From NCBI GenBank assembly GCA_965207495.1, contig OZ242287.1, positions 3,534,001-3,598,000 on the forward strand: 64,000 bases of DNA, given 5' to 3'. The stretch is from Bin5 sp965207495. GTDB lineage: Bacteria; Chloroflexota; Anaerolineae; Caldilineales; Caldilineaceae. The position numbers and the translations under genes were made by a program. This document shows, in pieces, positions 16,829 through 24,772 of this stretch. The notes beneath the pieces are model-generated. The model ran no database searches. It was not told the origin of the DNA and saw only the letters and a program-made list of their open reading frames with translations. Positions within the stretch are counted from its first letter, which is position 1, and every line of letters starts with the position of its first letter.

Positions 16829-16936
16829 CGGAAGAGGGGAGGCTCGCATGGTGGGGGCGTTGACGGGCGTCGGTTGGGTCAACGCGCCGGCCTCTCTGGG
16901 AGTTTCCCCTTTGATCCTGACCCCGACGTTCAGGCG

Positions 16937-17131
16937 CTACGGAATTCCTCCGCTTACATAAGCCCTCCAAAGGCCAAACGCAAAATAGACAGCGACTACG
17001 ATCACGAGAAGAGTCAGGATCGTATTCCACTGTCCGCGGATTCGTTTGAACTCTGACCAGACCGTTTTGGGCTTTAACAGGACGATGAAGACGAGCAGAA
17101 GAACTACCAGTAGGAGTCGTCGGATGGTCAC
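16937..17131 (-). CDS. Small two-helix membrane protein
   Basis: A 64-residue frame starting with GTG. It has two strongly hydrophobic segments (about 5-19 and 38-57) separated by a basic-aromatic stretch (KPKTVWSEFKRIRGQW), predicting a helical hairpin with a cytoplasmic loop. There is no clear ribosome-binding site, and it diverges from the next membrane protein gene with only 28 bases between. I do not recognise a family. The hydrophobic pattern suggests a real gene, but the unusual start lowers confidence. Confidence 0.5.
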   Translation of the reverse strand: MTIRRLLLVVLLLVFIVLLKPKTVWSEFKRIRGQWNTILTLLVIVVAVYFAFGLWRAYVSGGIP

Positions 17132-17159
17132 GGGCGTTCGGTTTCGCTAGTATTCAAAA

Positions 17160-17834
17160 ATGTTTAGTAGCTGGCTGTTAGACCTACTCACTGCTCCTCC
17201 GTCGCGTGCTGCCATTTGGCTGGCGTTGAGCTTCATGTTGGCCGGAACAGCGACCTTTGTGACCCGCATGATTGCCCCCGAATTGGATCGTCTGGTGCGG
17301 ATTGTGCGTTGGGTCCAAGTTCCCTACTTTGGGCTGATTCTGGGGGGCCTGTCTCCCCGTCTGATGGGGTTCACAGTATTGGAGTGGGATTCGCGATACA
17401 CCTTGGGCCTGGTCGTGCTCGTCTTTCTGCTCGTCCTCCTGGTTCTGATTCGCATTCGGTTACACACTGGGACAAACCCATATGACACCGTCGCATTTAC
17501 GGGTAGGTCTTGGAGTCCGTCGCTTTTTGAGAGCTGCGCCCAGGAGTTTCACTGGTGTTTCTTGCGCGGGGCGGTGGGGGAGCTTCTTTATTTTAGCGCA
17601 CCTGCTTCGCTATCCCCGCAATACTGGGCGGTGTGGATCGGCGCCGTTATCTCACTGCCAGGAATCTACTTTCACCCTGGATCGCATTCGGACCGGCTCC
17701 TGACGGCCCTGGTCCTGGTGGCGACCTCGAGCCTTTTCGTCGTCACGCAAAGCTTTTGGCTTTGCTGCTTTCTTCATCTAGGAATTCGGGTCATCCTGTT
17801 GTGGAACCAACCCACCCAGCAGCCGGCAATGTGA
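17160..17834 (+). CDS. Integral membrane protein, possibly a degenerate CPBP-family member
   Basis: A 224-residue protein with about six hydrophobic segments. The stretch QEFHWCFLRGAVGELL resembles motif 1 of CPBP/CAAX-type intramembrane proteases (EExxxR followed by a helix), and an FLHLGIR segment near the end could correspond to the family's later His motif. The glutamate pair is reduced to a single Glu, so protease activity is uncertain. No export signal or other domain is seen. The name is a weak inference; 'membrane protein of unknown function' is the safe reading. Confidence 0.6.
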   Translation: MFSSWLLDLLTAPPSRAAIWLALSFMLAGTATFVTRMIAPELDRLVRIVRWVQVPYFGLILGGLSPRLMGFTVLEWDSRYTLGLVVLVFLLVLLVLIRIRLHTGTNPYDTVAFTGRSWSPSLFESCAQEFHWCFLRGAVGELLYFSAPASLSPQYWAVWIGAVISLPGIYFHPGSHSDRLLTALVLVATSSLFVVTQSFWLCCFLHLGIRVILLWNQPTQQPAM

Positions 17835-17870
17835 CTTGAATCGCAGGGGGGCTGAGGCTGCTTGCAGCCA

Positions 17871-18176
17871 TCAGAGAAACAGCCCCACAGCAAGCATCAC
17901 CGCGAAGAGCCCCACCGATACGATCAACAGCTGCTTCAAGTCGGAGAAGACCCTGCTGTACTCCGTGGTCCAGTCGACCTGAACTTTGCCTCCCTGGCTT
18001 GGCGCCGATCGGGCGGGTCGCTCTGACGCTCTTGGCTCGATTTGAGAGGGAGCCGCTGGTGTAGGAACGTCCTCTGGGCCCCTCCTGGCGCGCAGTTCGC
18101 TGAAGCTGCGGGGATTGGCCTTGCTTGGGCTGTGGCGGCGTCTTCGCTTGCGTCGTGCCATCTTTTCGTCCTTCAT
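17871..18176 (-). CDS. Small basic protein with C-terminal membrane anchor
   Basis: A 101-residue protein with a very basic N-terminus (RRKRRRRHSPSK), a Pro/Ala/Ser-rich middle, and one C-terminal hydrophobic helix (about 83-101) that ends the protein. This is the pattern of a tail-anchored cytoplasmic protein whose basic end could touch nucleic acid or ribosomes. A second in-frame ATG five codons in is an alternative start. It converges with the preceding membrane protein gene. No family is recognised. Confidence 0.55.
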   Translation of the reverse strand: MKDEKMARRKRRRRHSPSKANPRSFSELRARRGPEDVPTPAAPSQIEPRASERPARSAPSQGGKVQVDWTTEYSRVFSDLKQLLIVSVGLFAVMLAVGLFL

Positions 18177-18332
18177 GGTTTCGGATCGGTCAGATCTACA
18201 TCCAAGTCGTCATTATACCGAAACCGATTTCCATTTCCCAACTTCAAGGGTGAAGGAGATTTCTTCAGGGGCGCGGCGAACAAAGGTAGTCTGTACGGCT
18301 GCATGTGAACTGTCCTGAAGATGGTAGCGTGG

Positions 18333-19130
18333 CTAGGCGGAGCAGTAGACGATATTCGGCGACTTTGGGCGAGCGGCCAGTGCGCCTACGTGGCCGGCAG
18401 GCAGCGTCAGAGCGTGAAGGTGAAAGCTCCTTCGGTCGAGGGCTGCGTTTGCGCCGGAGCCGGATGGCGCGTTGTCCTCCCAGCAGTTTGCGTCAGATAG
18501 GCCCGGCAGCATTTGGAGACCCACGCCTTCAGCTTTGGCTAAGGCTTCGCGGCGGGTCCATGCCTGGAAGAATTCGAAGCTGAGCTTGGTCGCTGACCTG
18601 TTTATGGCGCATACCTCTTCCCCTTCGATCGAACCGCGAGACGCTAGCCCTTCGTCGAGGCGAACCGTTCTCAGCCTTTCAACATCGAGTCCTACAGGTT
18701 CTCCCAATCCCACAGCAAGAGCGGCCATATCGCCCGAGTCGGACAGACTGAACTGCAGGTCCGAAGAGTGTTCGGGGGCGAGGAAAGGCTTGCCGTGGGC
18801 ATTGTAGACGAATCTAATGCGTTCAGGGGGGTAGTCGAGGTATTTTCCGAGGATTTGGCGAAGCAAACCGCGTCGAACTATGAAGCGGCGTCCCACGCTT
18901 TGAGAAGAATAGCTCCTGACCCTCTTCCACTCTTCAGCAGACAGCATTTCTTCCTGCAAGGCGAGGGACTCTCGGTCCGGCTTAAGGTCCAGAATCCAAA
19001 CATGCAGGACAGACTCTCCCAACGGCGGCACGCAACCGTCCGGCCCAGTCCGCGGCCCGCCATGGGCGCGGTCTATGCTACTGCGCGGCGTCCCTTCCAT
19101 ATGGGTCCTCCATGGCGCCAGTGCCACCAT
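18333..19130 (-). CDS. 4'-phosphopantetheinyl transferase (Sfp/HetI type)
   Basis: Transfers phosphopantetheine from CoA to a serine of acyl- or peptidyl-carrier proteins. Family motifs appear in order: GKPFL, FSLSDSGD, VGLDVER (metal-binding acidic residues) and FFQAWTRREALAKAEGVGL, where the usual W-x-x-K-E-A has Arg for Lys. It is the last gene of the carotenoid operon and overlaps the glycosyltransferase end by 28 to 58 bases, depending on whether the ATG at 19100 or 19130 is used. The N-terminus before LHVWILDLK is probably not conserved. No carrier protein or synthase is in the window, so its partner is unknown. Confidence 0.85.
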   Translation of the reverse strand: MVALAPWRTHMEGTPRSSIDRAHGGPRTGPDGCVPPLGESVLHVWILDLKPDRESLALQEEMLSAEEWKRVRSYSSQSVGRRFIVRRGLLRQILGKYLDYPPERIRFVYNAHGKPFLAPEHSSDLQFSLSDSGDMAALAVGLGEPVGLDVERLRTVRLDEGLASRGSIEGEEVCAINRSATKLSFEFFQAWTRREALAKAEGVGLQMLPGLSDANCWEDNAPSGSGANAALDRRSFHLHALTLPAGHVGALAARPKSPNIVYCSA

Positions 19131-20203
19131 AGTGATTGGCCGGCGATAACGGTCATCAGAAGCACCGATACGGGGAGAAGCAGCGCGTCACCGACCCGCT
19201 GGCCGGTCCGCCATGACGATATACCTCGAACGAGGAGGGTGGCGCAGACGAGAAACAGCGCCCAGAACGGATGCCAGGGAACGGACACACCCGCGAATCC
19301 AAGCCCGAGCAGGGCCCAGGGGACTAGAAACACGACCCAGTGGAAAACAGCGCCGGCAATCAGGCCGGCGGCGCCGCCGAATCCTGCGAGCATGTTCTTC
19401 GCATAGCCTTCACGTACGGATTGCCAGTCCGTATACATGCGGCAGGTGATGAGTCCGTCAGCCTCGACCATACGTAGACGCAGGCCAGCTCTCTTGGCGC
19501 GGCGGGCCAGACCGATGTCGTCAAGTATGTTGCCTCTCACCGCGGCATGGCCTCCGATGCTGTCATAGGCGGCACGGTTGAAGGCGATGCACTGGCCATT
19601 GGCAGCAGCCAACAGTGGGTGGTTGCTACGGTGCACGGCAACCGCCGGCAGGTAGGCGTGGATGGCGAGCGCCATGAGAGGAACGCAGAGGCGTTCGGGC
19701 CAGGATTCGGTGCGCTGAGTAGGCATGACGGCGAGCATATTGGCGTCGGTGCGGACCAGTTCGTATAGCAAAGAATCCAAGGCATGTGGCTGCCAGTGCA
19801 CATCAGCATCTGCAAAGACGAGAATCTCTCCTACCGCCAGTTCGGCCAGCTGTTGACAGGCCCAGTTCTTGGCCAGCCAACCATCGGGAATGGGCTCGCC
19901 TCTGATTATCCGCATACGTTCGTCGTTTTTCGATGCTTCCACTGCAGCCTTGTCTGTTCCGTCGTCGGAGTCGTCATCCAGGACAAGAAGTTCCAGCCGC
20001 GAATGGGACTGGCGCAACAGACTGTGCACCGAAGCCCCAATTACGCCTGCCTCATTTCGCGCCGGAACCAGTACAGAGACTTTGGCTGCGCTGCCGGAGG
20101 GGTTGGCACCGTTGAGACCAGGAAAACTCCGCAGATTTGACAGGAGTATCAGGATCATAGCCGAGAGCGCGGCCGAGGCGAAGACCAAAAGCAGAGCGGT
20201 CAT
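19073..20203 (-). CDS. Family 2 glycosyltransferase, carotenoid-type (CruC/CruG-like)
   Basis: A 376-residue membrane-bound GT2 enzyme. There is an N-terminal helix, then the GT-A domain with VSVLVPARNEAGVI, the nucleotide-binding DDDSDDGT, the metal-binding DADV, and the acceptor-side GNILDDIGLARRAK. Two or three C-terminal helices follow. Relatives add sugars to hydroxylated carotenoids. Its place in an operon with a CruF-like hydratase and a lycopene cyclase supports glycosylation of the tertiary hydroxyl of a gamma-carotene derivative. It starts with ATG overlapping the plsY stop by four bases (ATGA). The sugar donor cannot be read from sequence. Confidence 0.82.
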   Translation of the reverse strand: MTALLLVFASAALSAMILILLSNLRSFPGLNGANPSGSAAKVSVLVPARNEAGVIGASVHSLLRQSHSRLELLVLDDDSDDGTDKAAVEASKNDERMRIIRGEPIPDGWLAKNWACQQLAELAVGEILVFADADVHWQPHALDSLLYELVRTDANMLAVMPTQRTESWPERLCVPLMALAIHAYLPAVAVHRSNHPLLAAANGQCIAFNRAAYDSIGGHAAVRGNILDDIGLARRAKRAGLRLRMVEADGLITCRMYTDWQSVREGYAKNMLAGFGGAAGLIAGAVFHWVVFLVPWALLGLGFAGVSVPWHPFWALFLVCATLLVRGISSWRTGQRVGDALLLPVSVLLMTVIAGQSLWWHWRHGGPIWKGRRAVA

Positions 20204-20787
20204 AGCAGGAACGAGAGACGAATTTCAGGGCGTTGAGCCAGGTCTCGGCGGTGTTTCCAGGCGATAATCAGGCCGTTGCCAAGCCAGACAGGCAGGTAAG
20301 AGCCGATTGAACCGGTCACGGCCAGGAAAAGCAGCAGGCCAGAGAAGGCGCAAACTACCGCCCACCCATCGATCGTAACTGAGTAGTAGGCGAGCAGCAG
20401 CAGCGCGCCGAGAAGGAAGAGTGTACTCCATCCGGTCAGTCCGGCCCAGACTCCAAAGGTGACTGCGACCGCCTTTCCGCCCTGGAAGCGTAGGAAGATG
20501 GAGAATGCGTGTCCGGCTACCGCGGCCAGTGCTACGGCGTCGATCGCCCATCCCTGCAGGCCCCCAATTTCCTGGGCGGCAAGCACCGGCAGCCAACCTT
20601 TGAGTGCGTCGAGGACGATGGCGGCAAGGCCCAGCAGTCGCCCCCCGGCTCGAATCAAGTTTGTGCCGCCCGGATTGCGGTCGCCGACCTGTCGGATTTC
20701 TTTTCCAAGAAATAGACGACCCAACCAGACGGAAAAGGGCAAACTTCCGCAGAGATAAGCGGTGAGAATCCAGACTAACAGGTTCAT
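20200..20787 (-). CDS. plsY: Glycerol-3-phosphate acyltransferase, PlsY family
   Basis: A 195-residue, multi-helix membrane protein with the three PlsY signatures: CGSLPFSVWLGRL near the N-terminus, DRNPGGTNLIRAGG (anion-binding), and GHAFSIFLRFQGGKAVAVTFG. PlsY acylates glycerol-3-phosphate using acyl-phosphate, the first step of phospholipid synthesis. The start at 20787 overlaps the preceding stop as ATGA and the 3' end overlaps the glycosyltransferase start the same way, so it is translationally embedded between two carotenoid-modifying genes. It could be a normal PlsY, or a paralogue that acylates the carotenoid glycoside; the latter is speculation from context. Confidence 0.9.
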   Translation of the reverse strand: MNLLVWILTAYLCGSLPFSVWLGRLFLGKEIRQVGDRNPGGTNLIRAGGRLLGLAAIVLDALKGWLPVLAAQEIGGLQGWAIDAVALAAVAGHAFSIFLRFQGGKAVAVTFGVWAGLTGWSTLFLLGALLLLAYYSVTIDGWAVVCAFSGLLLFLAVTGSIGSYLPVWLGNGLIIAWKHRRDLAQRPEIRLSFLL

Positions 20788-21650
20788 TTGGGAGAGGTGT
20801 TGACCTGCCACCAGGCCAAAGCAACGAAGATCCCCATTCCGATAAAACCAGTTGCGGCGGCCCCGGGCAGGTTGAAGTACAGTCCAAGGCCCACGGAATT
20901 CAGCAACCAGACTGCCGTATAGATAACGAGCAGGGATTCCAAGGGAAGGGTACTTGCTTCAACGGCGTAGGAAAGACCGAACAGAACGACGGCGGCTATC
21001 AGGGTCCAACCGACAAAGTTTATGAGCGGGACGCCGAAGTAGCTGCCCGGCAGTTCCCATTGCCAGATGCCCCAGGCTACCATCTGCGGATCGAGGAACA
21101 GGTCCCAAGCCGTGAAGGCCAGTCCTGAAGATAAGGAGGAGACTGCCTTTTTTCTCCAACCTCGGCTGTTCTCCCCGCCATACATTTTCGTGCAGATAGT
21201 TGTCCCGGCAGCCCAGGCCGGGGGCAGCATCATGAGCCACGCGACGGGAATCTGTACCGGGACGGCACCGATTTGGGGCCGTAGAACGTCAGTATAGGTA
21301 TAGCGGCCGAATGGAAACCCGGTGTTGTGGCCTACGAATTCTGCCAGCCACGCCAGCGCGATGACCAAGAGTCCTATTCTGATAGTTACTTGCCCTTTCA
21401 AGGCAGGAAAGAGCAAGCTGAGAACCAGGCCAACCTGAACCACGATCGAAAGTGACAGGGCGATAACAAGGGTATCCTGATCGCCCAAACGAACTATATG
21501 GGGGATCAGGATCATCAGGAACAGCCATATGCCTAGCAGTATGCGACTGCCCAGGTTCAGCTGGTGGCGCAGCTCGCAAAGAATCAGACCCAGGTTGCTG
21601 GGATGGGATTCAGCAACATTGGAGCCGATCGCCGGCCGGCGTCTACTCAC
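20784..21650 (-). CDS. cruF: Carotenoid biosynthesis protein, CruF-like 1',2'-hydratase (DUF422)
   Basis: An integral membrane protein of 288 residues with about seven helices. The segment AEFVGHNTGFPFGRYTYTDVLRPQI (Glu, His, Asn and the FGRYxY stretch) and the later AWDLFLDPQMV with Trp-Asp-x-x-x-Asp-Pro are the conserved blocks of the CruF/DUF422 family. CruF adds water to the psi-end of carotenoids such as gamma-carotene, creating the hydroxyl later glycosylated. The frame is open upstream, but a GTG overlapping the previous gene's stop (GTGA) fits the tight overlap pattern of this operon. Confidence 0.87.
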   Translation of the reverse strand: MSRRRPAIGSNVAESHPSNLGLILCELRHQLNLGSRILLGIWLFLMILIPHIVRLGDQDTLVIALSLSIVVQVGLVLSLLFPALKGQVTIRIGLLVIALAWLAEFVGHNTGFPFGRYTYTDVLRPQIGAVPVQIPVAWLMMLPPAWAAGTTICTKMYGGENSRGWRKKAVSSLSSGLAFTAWDLFLDPQMVAWGIWQWELPGSYFGVPLINFVGWTLIAAVVLFGLSYAVEASTLPLESLLVIYTAVWLLNSVGLGLYFNLPGAAATGFIGMGIFVALAWWQVNTSPK

Positions 21651-22441
21651 TGGCAACGTTCTCCCGCACCTAGAAGGGTAACCAGTAGCCGCATGAGCCA
21701 AGAACAACTGGGTGTAGCCGTATCTGACCCGGTTGCCTCTGATCTCGAAGCGGGAAGCTCTTGGGCGGAGTCAGTGACGGCGCCTTCGGCTATTTCGGTG
21801 TCGGCTGACGGCGAAAGCAGTACCGGTTTCCAGTAGTCTCGCAGTTTGCTGGCGAAAGCGAAATCTCCACCAATCACTTCTCTTTGGCCTACGACGAGCG
21901 TATAGCGGCCAACGGATTCCTGAGGATGCCAGACAACAACAATAACCTCGCCTTCGGAAGGAAATGTTATTCGCCGGCGCTGCCGCTGCCAGTATGCGGT
22001 ACGACTGAACGGTTCGAAGAAGTTGGTCGCTTCAGCTGCTTCCAACACGACTACTCCCCTCTGCCCCGATACAAGGTCAAGGGCATCGGCTGGCAGTTCA
22101 GAAGTCGAACCTCTGTCCAGTCCAACTGCGATAACGCCTACTGTGGGCGCGAACTCGTTCTGTCCTTCGATCTGCGGGATTGTCATGCCGATTTCGATAG
22201 TCTGTCGGGCGGAAACGGTGAAGGAAAAGTAGTCAACATCGCCTGGCGTTTCCAAAGTCGAATATAGAGCCGTAGAAATTTCAGGGTCGCTGACAGACAT
22301 TGGGGCGCTGGCGGTTGTGTCCGGGTCCTCGAAGAACGGTTGGTGTGCGAAAGCCGCATCTGACAGGATTACGGCCAGGAGCAAAGCCAGCAACAGGATG
22401 TAAGGGCGGGGCAAAAGTGCTACTATCATGGCAGTTTTCAC
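21647..22441 (-). CDS. Secreted protein with pre-peptidase-like beta domain
   Basis: A 264-residue exported protein of unknown function inside the carotenoid operon. The N-terminus is a signal peptide (hydrophobic stretch to about residue 31, AFA cleavage-like). The stretch ETPGDVDYFSFTVSARQTIEIGM resembles bacterial pre-peptidase C-terminal (PPC-like) beta sandwiches, which bind surfaces or substrates. Another hydrophobic segment near the C-terminus (SWLMRLLVTLLGAG) could anchor it. It starts at a GTG overlapping the cyclase stop (GTGA); an ATG 12 bases later is an alternative. Its embedding by overlaps on both sides shows it belongs to the operon, but no carotenoid role is known to me. Confidence 0.72.
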   Translation of the reverse strand: MKTAMIVALLPRPYILLLALLLAVILSDAAFAHQPFFEDPDTTASAPMSVSDPEISTALYSTLETPGDVDYFSFTVSARQTIEIGMTIPQIEGQNEFAPTVGVIAVGLDRGSTSELPADALDLVSGQRGVVVLEAAEATNFFEPFSRTAYWQRQRRRITFPSEGEVIVVVWHPQESVGRYTLVVGQREVIGGDFAFASKLRDYWKPVLLSPSADTEIAEGAVTDSAQELPASRSEATGSDTATPSCSWLMRLLVTLLGAGERCQ

Positions 22442-23217
22442 GACTCCGACGGGATCCAGCCGGCTCTCTGGTGGCTTTGACCAGCTATCATCAGAGTCAC
22501 CCCAAACACGACCATTGATGTTGTCAGGAGAAAAAATATGAATTCCTCCAGGGGTAGTGTTCCACCGACTACAAAGCCAAGTGACTGTTGCGGATCAATC
22601 GTCCACGTCCCGGAGTCAATAGCGATGGCGTCCGCAAGTGACAGGAGGAGGGTACCGGGCAGAAGTGTCCAGAGCACTGGACTCCGGTAGTGCCAGAGGA
22701 TGTCGGCGCCGAAAGCCAGCTGAACTGACAGCGGGATCATCCCCCATGCCAGTTCCAATCCCAGATAGGCGCCAGGACGATGCCCCAGGCCCAGCAGAGA
22801 GAATCCTAACAGCCAGAGGGCTAGAGTCAGGCTGGCCGAGGTCAGACGAATCCGGGGCCGGGAACGAAAGGGGCGGGCAGGCCGCGGTAAGAGGCGCGCC
22901 GCTGCCAGGAACGCCAGGCCTAGAAGCAAGGTCTGCCCCACAAAGAAAAGGTATTCCTCTAGGGGCACATAGCCAATTGTGATGCCTAACACGAGGTCCG
23001 GGTCGTACCACCAGACGCCTGCGGCGACCAGATAGTTGTCCCAGGGGGAAGTATAGAGGAGCGCCAGCAGCACATGTCCAAAAACTACCGGTAAGGCCGG
23101 CCAAGCCTGGAGCGAAGCGGGGAACTCATACCCTGACCTGCGCAGCCAAACGTTGAGAAAGGCGAAGAAGAGGGTGGGAATGCCAATGAAAACAGCCAGG
23201 AAATCTAGGTAGGCCAT
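22438..23217 (-). CDS. crtY: Lycopene cyclase, fused CrtYcd type
   Basis: A 259-residue membrane protein made of two repeats of the heterodimeric-type (CrtYc/CrtYd) lycopene cyclase domain. Each repeat ends in the catalytic PLEE motif: IGYVPLEEYLFF and VGGTLPLEEFIFF, each preceded by a Trp-rich stretch (GVWWYDPD and GTWTIDP). It cyclises psi-ends of lycopene to beta-ionone rings, giving gamma- or beta-carotene. The start is the ATG before AYLDFLAVF; the open frame upstream lacks helices and is not conserved-looking. It is the first biosynthetic gene of the minus-strand operon, 88 bases after the regulator. Confidence 0.9.
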   Translation of the reverse strand: MAYLDFLAVFIGIPTLFFAFLNVWLRRSGYEFPASLQAWPALPVVFGHVLLALLYTSPWDNYLVAAGVWWYDPDLVLGITIGYVPLEEYLFFVGQTLLLGLAFLAAARLLPRPARPFRSRPRIRLTSASLTLALWLLGFSLLGLGHRPGAYLGLELAWGMIPLSVQLAFGADILWHYRSPVLWTLLPGTLLLSLADAIAIDSGTWTIDPQQSLGFVVGGTLPLEEFIFFLLTTSMVVFGVTLMIAGQSHQRAGWIPSES

Positions 23218-23305
23218 CCGTACCGAGCAGCCTTCAGGAAACGCAAGCCAAGCCCCAAGTATCCGCAGCCGGTCTGGGCCTTGCCAAGCCGAGATTCTGC
23301 CTGGG

Positions 23306-24670
23306 TTAGTTCTCGTTGAAGCACTGGCCCACGTCTCTGTGTAGCGTTTCCAACATTCTAACGATGGGGTCGCCCTCAGTGCCAAGTTCGGCCCGGACAG
23401 CAGAGATGCCCAGATTCAAATACCCCTCCAGCGTCCCGAACTGTAAGCCTCGAGACTCCAGGAAGGTATGGATCCATTCAGCTTCCAAGGAGATCAGGGA
23501 AGGATCACCGAAGCGCAACGCTGACATCATCGACCTGGTGATGCTGAATGAAGGCCTTCCCAGCCTTGCCCAATCCGGTGGGCTTCCCTGTTCTGCACTT
23601 AAGACGCGGGCGGAAATTCGATGCAGTTTTGCCCGATAGACAGCGATGAGGTCGTGGAAACCGTTGGTCAAAGGAGCAGGCTTTCTCAAATGTCCTGGTG
23701 ACGCAAGCAGGGCTTCGGCTCTGCCTCCTGCCTGAAGCAGGTCTGCGCCAAGGAATTCGCCAGGGACCCTGCGCCAGATGGCCTCAGAGAGATTGAATAT
23801 GCGGCCTCCGAACGCCACTGGCACTTGCCCGGAAATCTGTTCACACATTTCCAATAGACTTCCGGCTGACCTGAGTTGCTGGGAAACGAGCACGACCAGG
23901 TCAGGCTGGATTCTTTGCAGCGTGACTTCCATCTCGCTGAGAGAGAGGTTTTCACCCAGAAAGACGGTCCCAAAACCCATCCTTTTCAGGATCAGCTGCA
24001 ATAGTGCCAAACCAAAGGTGTGATGTTCACCTGGGGGGCAAGCCATCAATACCAGGCCGGGTCGAGACGGAGGAGGGGAGGCGCCAAGAAGAATTTTAGT
24101 CCGCTGCATGGCCTGCGCTGCGGCGAAGGACACTTGCTGAGACGTCACTCGGGCGAAGTGCCATTCCTCTCCTAAACGGCGTAATCCTTCACAGATCACA
24201 TGAAGGCAGACGGTTTCAACTGGAAACAGTGCGAAAGCCAGGGAGAGTATGCGCTGCGCTTCAAATTCATCGAAAGCAATGCAGGCTGCTATCCACTCGG
24301 CGCAGGCTGTACTGATCTGATCATCTATATCATCGCTTTCGCCGTACTCGTTCTGCGGGACTTCTGAAAACCGGCCCGAAAAGATGTGTTGGTCGGGATC
24401 CATATTCTGCTCTTGCAGAGGGTCCCGTCCTTCGTTCTCCAGCGTCTGCCAGCGTTCAGCTGCCCGACTTATGCTGAGACCTTCCAATCGACGCCGATTC
24501 AACCAATGTAATGTGTCGATATCTCGCCGAGAGTAAATTCGGTGCCTGCCCGCGCTTCTCGCGGGACGGGGAATTCCGTACCTTCGTTCCCATGCCCGCA
24601 GCGTTTCTGCCTTGATTCCTGTTTCTCGGACAACGGCTTTCAGATTGAATGTAGGGGTTTCCGTGCTCAT
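23306..24670 (-). CDS. MerR-family regulator with cobalamin-binding domain (CarH/LitR-like)
   Basis: A 454-residue regulator. An N-terminal MerR winged helix (residues 8-65, ETLRAWERRYGIPRP) is followed by a linker, a helical bundle (about 115-195) and a B12-binding Rossmann domain with GEHHTFG, i.e. ExHxxG with His217 as lower cobalt ligand. Trp170-His171 match the light-state contacts of CarH, but the Glu-His expected nine residues after Trp170 (W-x9-EH) is Val-Ser here. About 115 further helical residues follow, which CarH lacks. CarH/LitR proteins repress carotenoid genes in the dark with adenosylcobalamin and release DNA in light. Context strongly supports carotenoid control; light sensing is uncertain. 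Confidence 0.88.
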   Translation of the reverse strand: MSTETPTFNLKAVVRETGIKAETLRAWERRYGIPRPARSAGRHRIYSRRDIDTLHWLNRRRLEGLSISRAAERWQTLENEGRDPLQEQNMDPDQHIFSGRFSEVPQNEYGESDDIDDQISTACAEWIAACIAFDEFEAQRILSLAFALFPVETVCLHVICEGLRRLGEEWHFARVTSQQVSFAAAQAMQRTKILLGASPPPSRPGLVLMACPPGEHHTFGLALLQLILKRMGFGTVFLGENLSLSEMEVTLQRIQPDLVVLVSQQLRSAGSLLEMCEQISGQVPVAFGGRIFNLSEAIWRRVPGEFLGADLLQAGGRAEALLASPGHLRKPAPLTNGFHDLIAVYRAKLHRISARVLSAEQGSPPDWARLGRPSFSITRSMMSALRFGDPSLISLEAEWIHTFLESRGLQFGTLEGYLNLGISAVRAELGTEGDPIVRMLETLHRDVGQCFNEN

Positions 24671-24701
24671 TTGTACACGTACTCCTTCGTACTTGTACTC
24701 C
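24670..24701 (-). promoter_or_regulatory. Tandem 16-bp operator-like repeats at the regulator start
   Basis: Two adjacent 16-bp units on the plus strand, TTTGTACACGTACTCC and TTCGTACTTGTACTCC, differ at three positions and abut the regulator's start codon. Each contains two GTAC cores. Further GTACAA/TTGTAC elements occur at 24767-24772 and 24934-24939. The arrangement suggests an autoregulatory binding site of the MerR-B12 protein; on the sense strand the first unit also supplies the GAAGGAG ribosome-binding site. Confidence 0.5.
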
Positions 24702-24742
24702 GCATTTTCTTCATGCGCGGTGTCGAACAATTAAACTATGAT

Positions 24743-24772
24743 ATACTACGCACTTTTTACTTGAAGTACAAA
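24743..24772 (-). promoter_or_regulatory. Candidate promoter of the carotenoid operon (minus strand)
   Basis: Read on the minus strand: TTGTAC (24772-24767), a 17-base spacer, and TAGTAT (24748-24743). The -35 hexamer is itself one of the GTACAA elements, so a protein bound there would block RNA polymerase. Transcription would start near 24735, about 65 bases before the regulator. Confidence 0.45.
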
